Shown here piece by piece: positions 1 to 8,107 of a stretch of DNA of 64,000 bases. The stretch's first letter is position 1. Every line of letters starts with the position of its first letter. The stretch spans positions 1-64,000 of the forward strand of contig NZ_QGEH01000008.1 of NCBI RefSeq assembly GCF_003258515.1. Reading direction: 5' to 3'. The notes under the pieces were generated by a model. That model searched no databases and was not told the DNA's origin. It saw only the letters and a program-made list of their open reading frames with translations. The position numbers and the translations under genes are program-made. The DNA is from Marinobacter bohaiensis (lineage in GTDB: Bacteria; Pseudomonadota; Gammaproteobacteria; Pseudomonadales; Oleiphilaceae).

Positions 1-1085
1 ACAGCAACACCTTCAAGGTCATCCCCGGCGACAAGACCTGGCGCCCCAAGACGCCGAACCGCCCGATCATGGACGGCCCGCAGATCGCGATCGTCACCGG
101 CCCGGCCGGCGAAGAGATCCACTGCGACGCGCACGGCCGGGTCAAAGTGCGATTCCCGTGGGACCGCTACAGCCAAAATGACGAACACAGCAGCGCCTGG
201 CTACGGGTCAGCCAGGGCTGGGCCGGTGGCAACTACGGCTTCATGGCGCTGCCGCGCATCGGCCACGAAGTCATCGTCTCCTTCCTGGACGGGGATCCGG
301 ACCAGCCGATCATCACCGGGCGCACGTATCACGCCACCAACACGCCGCCCTACGCGCTGCCGGAACACAAAACCCGCACCACCCTGAAAACCCAGACCCA
401 CAAGGGCGAAGGCAGCAACGAACTGCGCTTCGAGGACGAAGCCGATAAAGAACAGATCTACGTCCACGCCCAGAAAGACCTGGACCTGCTGACCGAGAAC
501 GACCGCACCGAGGTGGTCCACAACAACAGCCACCTCACCGTCGACCAGGACCGCTACACCCAGATCCAGGCCAACGACCACAGCACCGTGACCGGCGAGA
601 AGCGGGAGAAGGTCGGGGCCGATATGAGCCTGACCGTGGGTGGCAGCCACCATAGCAAGCAGGGCAAGTCCCAACTGGTGCAGGCCGGCACCGAGATCCA
701 CCACAAGGCGGGCATGAAAATCGTCGTCGAAGCCGGCGCCGAAATCACCCTCACCGCCGGCGGCAGCTTCGTCAAAGTCGACCCCAGCGGCGTGACCGTC
801 TCGGGCCCGACGATCAAGATGAACTCCGGCGGATCGCCGGGCAGCGGCACCGCCGTCGCCGCCCTCGCGCCCACCGCGCCGCAGTCGCTGGACAAGAACG
901 TGCACAACGCGGTGGAGCCGGATGCGTTGGCGGAAAGCTCGACACGGGACACCTTCGAAGCGATGCCTAGTTCACCTCAAAAGCTCAAACGAGCAGCCCA
1001 GAATGACACGCTACTGAGCAAGCAATGCCATCGCCAGCCAAACGGGCAGTGTCCGCTTACGGACTGCCTGTGCGAAGAAAGCTAG
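1..1085 (+). CDS. vgrG: T6SS spike protein VgrG/TssI, C-terminal part (gene starts before the window)
   Basis: This is the last 360 residues of a VgrG, which trimerises as the tip of the type VI secretion tube and carries effectors out of the cell. The reading frame is open from the window edge. The conserved gp5-like OB-fold segment is visible as [20 protein letters not shown], followed by WLRVSQ and [19 protein letters not shown]. Next comes the beta-helix (DUF2345-like) part with alternating short repeats such as LTVGGS and ITLTAGG. The tail is unusual: it ends with a cysteine-rich stretch (C-x7-C-x4-C-x-C) rather than a known enzymatic extension. The next gene starts 13 bases downstream and encodes a DUF4123 adaptor, so this VgrG probably carries the linked LysM protein. 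Family assignment is firm; the role of the tail is inference. Confidence 0.96.
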   Translation, partial: SNTFKVIPGDKTWRPKTPNRPIMDGPQIAIVTGPAGEEIHCDAHGRVKVRFPWDRYSQNDEHSSAWLRVSQGWAGGNYGFMALPRIGHEVIVSFLDGDPDQPIITGRTYHATNTPPYALPEHKTRTTLKTQTHKGEGSNELRFEDEADKEQIYVHAQKDLDLLTENDRTEVVHNNSHLTVDQDRYTQIQANDHSTVTGEKREKVGADMSLTVGGSHHSKQGKSQLVQAGTEIHHKAGMKIVVEAGAEITLTAGGSFVKVDPSGVTVSGPTIKMNSGGSPGSGTAVAALAPTAPQSLDKNVHNAVEPDALAESSTRDTFEAMPSSPQKLKRAAQNDTLLSKQCHRQPNGQCPLTDCLCEES

Positions 1086-1098
1086 GCCGGAAATAGCC

Positions 1099-1923
1099 AT
1101 GATGGAACAGTCAAAATCCACAGAGCTTGATCGCGAAGCTATCCCCAACGAATTCCTGTTACTCGATGGCGCGATGATCGATGCCCTGATGATCACTTAT
1201 AAGTACGATGATTCCCCGTGGGTGGAATGGCTTTATCGAAACACCCGCCATGAATCCGCGATTGAAGTGAGCCCTCTACTCGTCAAACCATCTGCGAAGT
1301 CACGCCTGTGGGAAAATCTGGGTGAATGGTCGAAGTATGGAATCGTTCTGAAAACAAAGGCGACAACTGACACGTTGCTTGGTCATTTGAGAAGTCTGAT
1401 TAGTGTCCGACTTCCGTCAGGGCAGCTTAGCTACTGCCGCTTCTATTCCCAATCCCATTTACCCAATCTCCTGAACGCCATGAACGATGGCGAAAGAGCT
1501 ACGTTTAGTGGCCCCGTCGAGACCTGGGAAAATCCGAGCCCAAATGCGGACTGGCATGCTATCCCGATAACGCCTACGGGCTCGATCAAGCAACCAGAGG
1601 ATGAAGGCTGGTTTCAGCTTACCCGGAAGCATATTGACCAGATTAATGGGGCTAAGAAAGAGGGCTATCTCAAGAAACTTGCAGCCCACCTGAGAATGAA
1701 ACCGGATGAGCAGTCATTCAGTACCTTGAACGCCATTGTTCAGCAGGCTGAAACACACGCTTTCTCGACCGAAAAAGATATCGCCCGCTACACAGAAATG
1801 GCGATACAGCATGGCGAAAGACTCAAAGCCCCTGAGTGCCAGTCCCTTCTGGCTAATAACGAACTCACCAATATCGAAAAACTCTCCAGACTTGACCATC
1901 TACTGGCATACGGAGGTGCGTGA
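1099..1923 (+). CDS. DUF4123 domain protein, T6SS effector adaptor/chaperone (Tap/TEC type)
   Basis: A 274-residue protein whose first half (about residues 18-145, from FLLLDGAMIDALM through YRFYSQSHLPNLL-like sequence) matches the DUF4123 pattern. DUF4123 proteins are adaptors that load a specific effector onto its VgrG and are normally encoded between vgrG and the effector gene, exactly the position seen here. The second half (residues 170-274) is helical and probably binds cargo. ATG at 1099 is followed by a second ATG at 1102. The stop codon overlaps the preferred start of the next gene by one base (TGATG), suggesting translational coupling. Base composition is less GC-rich than the vgrG. 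No enzymatic motif is seen. Confidence 0.88.
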   Translation: MMEQSKSTELDREAIPNEFLLLDGAMIDALMITYKYDDSPWVEWLYRNTRHESAIEVSPLLVKPSAKSRLWENLGEWSKYGIVLKTKATTDTLLGHLRSLISVRLPSGQLSYCRFYSQSHLPNLLNAMNDGERATFSGPVETWENPSPNADWHAIPITPTGSIKQPEDEGWFQLTRKHIDQINGAKKEGYLKKLAAHLRMKPDEQSFSTLNAIVQQAETHAFSTEKDIARYTEMAIQHGERLKAPECQSLLANNELTNIEKLSRLDHLLAYGGA

Positions 1924-4055
1924 TGGCATCAGCTTACATCGTTAAGTCGGGTGACACGCTGAGCCGTATCGCCCAGAAGAACAACTCGACGGTTTCCGGC
2001 CTGATGAGGCTCAATCCATCGATTGAAGATCCCAACCGCATCTATGCCGGACAAGAAATCACGCTGCCCGAATCCAACGGCCAGGCATTCACCTCCGCTC
2101 AGGCGACCGATATATCAGACACGGCGTCTTGTGAAGATGAGTACGTGGAGATTGTTCACGTCACAGGAACTGAAGAACTGTTCTTCCTGACAGAGGACGA
2201 TTTAAACGACCTGATCGAAGAAGAAAACTTGGTTGGGGGAGCAATCGAAAAACTCTACCAGGACCTGGAAAGCAGCAACCCGACAGAAACGAGCTCCAAT
2301 AGTTTACCCGCTGATGCCGAGGGTGCGCTGGCAACGCCCATCCAGGAAGAGAAGGAGGCCACAGTCAATGAGCTCGAAGAGCTCGATGTTGTCGGCACTT
2401 CAATGCAAACAACTCCAAAGCTGACGGAGATTAAACGCCTCAAGGGCAATAAGCACTACACCTACGTCCGATCTGACAAGATTGCCAACCATTGGCGCAG
2501 CTACAAGATGACAGCCAAGGACCGCGACAGAGCAAGCGGATGGCTCTCGCGAAGTGGCGTGAATACGGGGAAACTCCGCGAGGCGGTCGAAGCTGATTTC
2601 GGTTTTCGCCTCAAAAGCAGTTTCTGGCAGTTGGATCCGGAGAGCAACTTCAGCAAATCAATCAATCAGTTTCACGAAGAAGTCAGCTGGTCAATCTGGG
2701 GCGACGAGCAGGACCAAGAACGTCAGCGTAATGAAACAGGTTTCGATGCCTCTGCAGAAGCACAATTCATGCGGTTTGCGGCGGGTTCGGGGGCTTTTGC
2801 AGAGTTCAATCCGAGTGCAGGTAAATTGCACGTCCAAGCCAGGGCCGATGCACAGTTCAGTCTCGCCCAGGGTAAAGCATCAATTGAGCAGGCGTATCCT
2901 GCAAACAATGATTCTGAAATCAGAATCTACTATCGCAAAGGCGGCTGGGGCGGAGAAAGACTCTATGAGACACTCGGCCATTTCCAGGCCAGATTGACGA
3001 TCACTCTGAGCGGATATGCCGGAGCCTCCGCTTGCATCGCGGGCAATATTAAAGTCGATTGCAGCCAGGGAGTTCCAAGTCTCAAAGGGATAACTTCCAA
3101 GCCGAACGACGGACAGGGCCTGGACGCAGAGGCTAGTGCGTTTGCAGGCATTCGTGGCGGATGCGAACTCCTGGGTGGCCTGTATTGGACGGATACGCTG
3201 TCACAGCAAAGCGACTGGAAAACGCTCTGCCAGGTTGGCCCCAAGGTAGAGGGGGCCGCGGGTATCGGCGCCGAGGCGTACCTGAAAATCATCTTCAGTC
3301 CACGGACAGGAAAGTTTATCGTCAACGCTCACGCCGGCTTGGTTGTCGGTCTCGGCGCCAGCGGAAGTTTCATTTTGCAGGTCAATGCCAACGATCTCGT
3401 CAGGATGGTGCACTTTGTCTATAACAGCTTGCTCAAGGTTGACTTCCGATACCTCGAAATCTTCGAGGAGCAGTCCGAGGCCTTCAAGCGTTATGTTCAG
3501 ATCTCGTTGTTTGCACTATCAAAAGGCCTTGATTACGCAAATGCTGCGGCTGAACTGGCCAACTCCGGGATAGTCGCAGTCGAAAGCTGGGTCATGGAAT
3601 TCATTAGTGAGCAGCAAGAAGGCCTGTCGCAGGAAAACGAGAGCGAAGAACTTGCCGAAAACATACTGAACGATATGGCACGCGGTGAGGACAGCGTTTT
3701 CCTTCATTCGCCCCCTGAAGTCAAAGGGCCAATTCTGAACAAACTGACATATGACTACTGGCTGACGCCGCAGCTATTCGATGGCACCCTAACCAAGGTT
3801 CGTGCGATCGCGGAGATCCTTAAGTCGTTCCAGGGCTGGCGCGATTTTGAGGAAGCGACAAAACGAATGAATCCGGATGGCGTTGCGATCCCCGAGAACG
3901 CTGAGAGTAATGCACAGAGGCTCTTCAGCTTTATTGGTAAGAACCGGCATGACTATCTGATGTTCAAGCAACTGCTTGAGGGCAAATCAGCCATTGCTGA
4001 CGCCCCAGTCCAACTTGACCCGTTCAGTGCTTGCCGCAACTGCGGAATAGCCTAG
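1923..4055 (+). CDS. LysM-domain protein, putative T6SS effector with unknown toxic region
   Basis: A 710-residue protein. Residues 3-50 form a LysM module (YIVKSGDTLSRIAQKN, then RIYAGQEITLP), which binds N-acetylglucosamine chains of peptidoglycan. An acidic low-complexity linker follows (to about residue 165). Residues 165-260 are charged. Residues about 280-470 are rich in Gly and Ala with several short beta-like stretches (AFAEFNPSAGKLHVQA, GAAGIGAEAYLKI, GLVVGLGASGSFIL). The C-terminus is helical and ends in a Cys-x2-Cys pair. There is no signal peptide. Position after vgrG and a DUF4123 adaptor makes it the likely secreted effector. I cannot assign an activity; pore formation or cell-envelope damage would fit the periplasm-binding LysM, but that is inference. 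ATG at 1923 is chosen because GGAGGT lies seven bases upstream; a GTG at 1920 is the alternative. Confidence 0.85.
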   Translation: MASAYIVKSGDTLSRIAQKNNSTVSGLMRLNPSIEDPNRIYAGQEITLPESNGQAFTSAQATDISDTASCEDEYVEIVHVTGTEELFFLTEDDLNDLIEEENLVGGAIEKLYQDLESSNPTETSSNSLPADAEGALATPIQEEKEATVNELEELDVVGTSMQTTPKLTEIKRLKGNKHYTYVRSDKIANHWRSYKMTAKDRDRASGWLSRSGVNTGKLREAVEADFGFRLKSSFWQLDPESNFSKSINQFHEEVSWSIWGDEQDQERQRNETGFDASAEAQFMRFAAGSGAFAEFNPSAGKLHVQARADAQFSLAQGKASIEQAYPANNDSEIRIYYRKGGWGGERLYETLGHFQARLTITLSGYAGASACIAGNIKVDCSQGVPSLKGITSKPNDGQGLDAEASAFAGIRGGCELLGGLYWTDTLSQQSDWKTLCQVGPKVEGAAGIGAEAYLKIIFSPRTGKFIVNAHAGLVVGLGASGSFILQVNANDLVRMVHFVYNSLLKVDFRYLEIFEEQSEAFKRYVQISLFALSKGLDYANAAAELANSGIVAVESWVMEFISEQQEGLSQENESEELAENILNDMARGEDSVFLHSPPEVKGPILNKLTYDYWLTPQLFDGTLTKVRAIAEILKSFQGWRDFEEATKRMNPDGVAIPENAESNAQRLFSFIGKNRHDYLMFKQLLEGKSAIADAPVQLDPFSACRNCGIA

Positions 4056-4070
4056 TTTTTTGGATGCGAA

Positions 4071-5042
4071 ATGATGCTCAACCGTAAACGTCCGATCCTG
4101 CTTATCTCTTTTGCCGTCGCGATGGCCGGATGTTCAAGCGCTCGTTCAGACTCTGATGCGTCAGCGGAAAGTGTTGACAGCACCGTGAACAGGGCTGTCG
4201 ATCATTTGGTATTCCTCGAGGGAGGGACGTTTCGCCTAGGGGATATTGGAGCTCCTGAGGACTCTCCTTACACCACACTAACGGACGACAATAAACCACC
4301 TGTCAGCGTCGCTTTGGATAGCTATTCTATCTCAAAGTATGAAACGACCTGGGAGGATTTCGTTGTCTTTCTCAAAGACGTCGGCCGACTGGAAAACTAC
4401 ACGGTGGACGCCGGGTTTGTCATGGCAAACAAGCTCCCCATTACGGCCAGCGACGATCCTTCTTCACCGAACTTTTACAAGAAACCCGCACGATCCCCAA
4501 ATTACAGTGAGGCGGAGAGCTACTGCGCCTGGCTGGCGGACCAATCAGGACTGCCCTTTGCCTTGCCTACAGAAGCTCAATGGGAATATGCCGCACGCAG
4601 CCGGGGAGAAGATGTTGCCTACGCAACAAACGACGGCACCATGGAGAACGATACCTATCTTCAGCGGCCGGACGAGTACGTTGATCCGACGACACCCCCA
4701 TCAGGCAATGCACTCAGCCATTCCTCACTAAAAACGGAAAGGCGTCCGGTCGGCAGTTATCCTCCAAACCCCGTCGGCTTGTATGACATGACAGGCAACG
4801 TCTCCGAGTGGACAAGCGACTGGTACGCCGAGAGCGCCTATCAGCACATGGCTGCCAAAAACCCACAAGGTCCCGACGCGCCGACCGATTCCGAGCATCC
4901 CCAGAAAGTGGTTCGTGACTGGGCTGGCTTGGGCGAACATGCCGGCGGTGGCGATACCGTATTCATGAGAGGTGGGCGGCCGGTGAACGATACCAACAAT
5001 GGGTTTCGCTGCGTCGTAAACCGGGCTAGCCAAGTTAACTGA
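4071..5042 (+). CDS. FGE-sulfatase (SUMF1) fold lipoprotein, candidate effector immunity protein
   Basis: A 323-residue protein with a lipoprotein signal (hydrophobic segment ending AMAGC, then SS, which favours the outer membrane). Residues 45-320 show the formylglycine-generating enzyme fold: FLEGGTFRLGD, SISKYETTWEDFV, LPTEAQWEYAAR, GLYDMTGNVSEWTSDWY and NNGFRC. The two catalytic cysteines of true FGE enzymes lie in a Cys-x4-Cys segment before the last motif; here that stretch reads RGGRPVNDTNNGFRC, with no such pair, so enzyme activity is unlikely. It begins 15 bases after the LysM gene stops. A periplasm-facing lipoprotein directly downstream of a putative peptidoglycan-targeted effector is a natural candidate for self-protection. 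The fold is certain; the immunity role is inference. Confidence 0.85.
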   Translation: MMLNRKRPILLISFAVAMAGCSSARSDSDASAESVDSTVNRAVDHLVFLEGGTFRLGDIGAPEDSPYTTLTDDNKPPVSVALDSYSISKYETTWEDFVVFLKDVGRLENYTVDAGFVMANKLPITASDDPSSPNFYKKPARSPNYSEAESYCAWLADQSGLPFALPTEAQWEYAARSRGEDVAYATNDGTMENDTYLQRPDEYVDPTTPPSGNALSHSSLKTERRPVGSYPPNPVGLYDMTGNVSEWTSDWYAESAYQHMAAKNPQGPDAPTDSEHPQKVVRDWAGLGEHAGGGDTVFMRGGRPVNDTNNGFRCVVNRASQVN

Positions 5043-5232
5043 GCCTTCCGGACAAACCATCCCCTATCGATCCAGGCCTGGGTCCCGGGCACGGACATCC
5101 GCCATTCCTTGGGATGCCTGCCCCAGCCGACCAAAAGATGAGAATTGAATTACTTGCCCTAAATAGTAATGAGAAAGCGAAATTCGGCTCTTCAAAATCG
5201 AAACGAGGGCATGTATTTAAAGAGATTGACGA

Positions 5233-5673
5233 GTGCTTTCAGATTGTAGATTAAGACCTTTCAGGTTCATCTCACGACATGCGTTTGAGCGAAAAGCTAC
5301 ACTTTTTGCACTTTTTCTCGCCACTTTCCCGATGACACCCTTTGCTCAGATAAAACGATGCGGTTGGATCGACAACCCATCACCCGCCAACCTTTGGCTG
5401 ACTGATCGTGAAGGGCAATGGATTGTCTCAGAGCAAGGTGGACGGCGAGCCGTTGGCGCAGACTTCATCATGCCTTCTGACCGTACCGAGTTCGTGAGCA
5501 TGAACAATGGGTACGGCTACTTCTGTGGGTGTCTGTCTGTCGATGCGCGATCCAATGAATCGGTTATCGCCACGGTCTTGTCCTTCACGCAGCTTTCTCT
5601 GAAGCGATGTAATACCGATCCGAGCCTGGAAAAGCGTGACCTTGGATTCAATCAGGATAGCTTCACTAAATAG
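5233..5673 (+). CDS. DUF4087 family secreted protein
   Basis: A 146-residue protein with a basic N-terminus and hydrophobic stretch (TLFALFLATFPMTPFAQ) that looks like a cleaved signal peptide. The mature part has the DUF4087 signature: RCGWIDNPSPANLWLTDREG, then NNGYGYFCGCLSVD and a final LKRCNTDPSL with conserved cysteines that probably form disulfides. The function of this family is not known. The start is GTG at 5233, and the leader from 5140 to 5232 is AT-rich compared with the surrounding DNA. It lies 190 bases after the FGE-like lipoprotein gene and may be part of the same T6SS cargo block or a separate gene; I cannot decide from sequence alone. Confidence 0.8.
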   Translation: MLSDCRLRPFRFISRHAFERKATLFALFLATFPMTPFAQIKRCGWIDNPSPANLWLTDREGQWIVSEQGGRRAVGADFIMPSDRTEFVSMNNGYGYFCGCLSVDARSNESVIATVLSFTQLSLKRCNTDPSLEKRDLGFNQDSFTK

Positions 5674-5783
5674 ATCGGCATCTCGATAAACTGATTGCAG
5701 GTAGCCGTTTATTGAACGTCAGTGGGAAGCCGACAAGTCCTCAAATACGCCAACTGAACCACCTCAACTTCACACACCCACCC

Positions 5784-6956
5784 TCAATTAGACCGCTTCC
5801 CCAACCAGTCCGCCAGTTCGATCCAGCTGGCTTCGGGCGCGCGGCTGCCGGCGAGGATGCCCATATGGCCGCCGGGGACCACGCGGAAGGTTTTGTCCGT
5901 GGAGCTGACGTGATCCAGCACCCGGGCGGCCGAGCGGGGTGTGGCCAGGGTGTCGTCGTCGCCGGCGATGGCCAGAAGATTGGCCTGGATGGTCTCCAGC
6001 CGGGCCAGGTCGTCGCCGATCTGGATGGTTCCTTCCGACAACTGGTTGTCGATCCACACCCGCACCACCGTGTCCTGGATGATGCCGCCGGGGTAGGCCA
6101 CCATGCGGTTGAGGAACGCGGCGGTGGTGGCGTGGTTGGCGACGAATTCCCGGTCGCCCAGATGCAGCAGCAGTTCCCAGTACCCCATCAGGCTGCCCAC
6201 CGGGTTGGTCAGTTTGAAACCGATGGTGTTGGCCCAGCCCGGCGTGTGCAGCCAGTGGGGTTTGACGTTATGCAGGCGGAACGGCGTGTGGCGTCGCACC
6301 ACGCCGGCCATGTCGCTGAAGCGGCGGTAGAGCCGGCCGATCAGGCCCGAGGCGTGGCTGTCGATGGGCGAGCCCACCACGATCGCGTTGCGGATGTGCG
6401 GGTCGCCGCTCAGCGCGGCGTAGAACAGGGTGAAGAGCCCGCCCATGCTCCAGCCGTGCAGGCTCAGGTCCTGTTCGCCGCTGTGGTGTCTCACCTTTTC
6501 CAGGTAGCGGGGCAGCAGTTCGGCGACGTAGGTGTGCAGGTTGTAGTGGCTGTGCTCGCGGGTGGGCATGCCCCAGTCGATCAGGTACACCTCGAAACCG
6601 CGGGCGCGCAGGTAACGCACCAGGCTGCGTTGGGGAAACAGGTCGTAGATCAGCATGTTCACCGCCAGCGGCGGCACGATTACAACGGGTACCCGGTGGA
6701 CCCGGTCGGCTACCGGCAGTGTCGCGTCGCCCAGGTCGACCGTCGTTTCCGTCAGCGGCGGATAATAGCGCAGGCTGACCAGCCCGTCGCCGGCCAGGAC
6801 GTCGAACGGTGTCTGGCCGGCCAGCACCATGTCCGCCGAGCGGAACAGGCGATCGAAGGCGTTGCCGGTGTAGGCGCGGGCCTTCCGGCCCAGGCCGGAA
6901 CTGTGCTTCAGGGTGGCTTGCAGGCGGCTCACGATGCCTCTCATTTGGGTTCCCAT
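5784..6956 (-). CDS. PhaC-like alpha/beta hydrolase (poly-hydroxyalkanoate synthase family member)
   Basis: A 390-residue alpha/beta hydrolase with the sequence style of class III PHA synthases (VPVVIVPPLAVNMLIYDLFP, then LRARGFEVYLIDWG and a late GGHMG around the catalytic His). The nucleophile elbow at about residue 167 is HGWSMGG, with serine where PHA synthases carry cysteine, so polymerase activity is doubtful and an esterase or depolymerase-like role is more likely. ATG at 6956 is preferred; an ATG at 6944 is also in frame, and the frame stays open much further upstream, but that extension runs over the divergent acyltransferase gene. The gene is convergent with the DUF4087 gene. Substrate unknown. 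Confidence 0.85.
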   Translation of the reverse strand: MGTQMRGIVSRLQATLKHSSGLGRKARAYTGNAFDRLFRSADMVLAGQTPFDVLAGDGLVSLRYYPPLTETTVDLGDATLPVADRVHRVPVVIVPPLAVNMLIYDLFPQRSLVRYLRARGFEVYLIDWGMPTREHSHYNLHTYVAELLPRYLEKVRHHSGEQDLSLHGWSMGGLFTLFYAALSGDPHIRNAIVVGSPIDSHASGLIGRLYRRFSDMAGVVRRHTPFRLHNVKPHWLHTPGWANTIGFKLTNPVGSLMGYWELLLHLGDREFVANHATTAAFLNRMVAYPGGIIQDTVVRVWIDNQLSEGTIQIGDDLARLETIQANLLAIAGDDDTLATPRSAARVLDHVSSTDKTFRVVPGGHMGILAGSRAPEASWIELADWLGKRSN

Positions 6957-7088
6957 GGTGTGACCGAAGTGTAATGACCCGGCGCAAGGCGTCAGTGGCG
7001 AGTGTGGCATGGTGGCCGGGCATTTTGGCCAGTCGCTTGTTATCATGAGCGCCGGTTTTTCGTTCATGCCCAAGGGTGGACAACAACA

Positions 7089-7979
7089 ATGCTGAGTTTT
7101 CTTCCGGCGCCGGTGCGCGGGGTCATCGCCGCGCTGCTGCTGGCGATCAATACCGTGTTCTGGTGTGTGCTGCTGTATATCCCGGCGCTGCTCAAGCTGA
7201 TCCCGATCAAGCCCTGGCAGGCGCTGTGTACGCGGCTGATCATCGCCATCGCCGAGGCCTGGGTGGCCTGCAACAGCGGCTGGATGAAGCTGACCCAGTC
7301 GACCCGCTGGGACGTGCAGGGCGCCGACAAGCTGCAGCGCCAGGGCTGGTACCTGGTGCTGAGCAACCACCAGAGCTGGGTGGACATCTTCGCCATGCAG
7401 CGGGTGTTCAACCGGCGCGCGCCGTTCCTCAAGTTCTTCCTCAAGCGCGAGCTGATCTGGGTGCCGGTGATCGGCCTGGCCTGGTGGGGCTTGGATTTCC
7501 CATTCATGAAGCGCTACACCCGTGAGTATCTGATCAAGCACCCGGAGAAGCGCGGCCAGGACATGGTCTCCACCCGCAAGGCCTGTGAGAAGTTCCGGTT
7601 TGCGCCGGTGTCGGTGATGAACTTTGTCGAGGGCACCCGCTTCACGCCGGCCAAGCACGCCAAGCAGAAATCCCCCTACAAGCACCTGCTGCCGCCCAAG
7701 GCCGGTGGTGCCGGATTTGTGCTGGACGCCATGGGCGACGCCATCGAAACCCTGGTGGATGTGACCATTGCTTACCCCGCCGGCTCACCGTCGTTCTGGG
7801 ACTTCCTCTGCGGCAAGGTGCCCGAGATCCGCATGCGCATCGATACGGTGCCTGTTCCGGCTCACCTGAAGGGGCGTGACTACAGCGAGGAAGCGACGTT
7901 CCGCAAGGAGATGAAGGCCTGGCTGGGCTCGATCTGGGCGGAGAAGGACGTGGCGCTGGAGAACCTCAAGGGAGACTGA
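7089..7979 (+). CDS. PlsC-family acyltransferase (LPLAT, YihG-like)
   Basis: A 296-residue inner-membrane acyltransferase. An N-terminal hydrophobic segment (residues 8-35) anchors it. The H-x4-D catalytic motif is NHQSWVD and the substrate-binding motif is NFVEGTRFTP, both typical of lysophosphatidate acyltransferases that move an acyl chain from acyl-ACP or acyl-CoA onto lysophospholipids. The closest named relatives by pattern are E. coli YihG-type proteins (VPVIGLAWWGLDFPFMKRY). ATG at 7089 fits an AGGGTGGA ribosome site about eight bases upstream; the longer open frame upstream lacks one. It is divergent from the PhaC-like hydrolase with a 132-base intergenic region that must hold both promoters. 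Confidence 0.92.
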   Translation: MLSFLPAPVRGVIAALLLAINTVFWCVLLYIPALLKLIPIKPWQALCTRLIIAIAEAWVACNSGWMKLTQSTRWDVQGADKLQRQGWYLVLSNHQSWVDIFAMQRVFNRRAPFLKFFLKRELIWVPVIGLAWWGLDFPFMKRYTREYLIKHPEKRGQDMVSTRKACEKFRFAPVSVMNFVEGTRFTPAKHAKQKSPYKHLLPPKAGGAGFVLDAMGDAIETLVDVTIAYPAGSPSFWDFLCGKVPEIRMRIDTVPVPAHLKGRDYSEEATFRKEMKAWLGSIWAEKDVALENLKGD

Positions 7980-8107
7980 AGCGCGACGCTGGCCGATCAC
8001 TGAAGTCGTGAGGGCGCTTGCGGAGAGCGGCGTACCCTCTCGGCTTGCCATCGTGATTCCGGTGCCACCGCGTCGAATATCCGTTCTCGTCGGGGGCGGT
8101 GGTCCGC

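Noticed and set aside
5712-6974. 420-codon plus-strand frame
   Set aside because: Runs antisense through the PhaC-like gene; the Gly/Val/His-rich composition is a shadow of GC-rich codon use.
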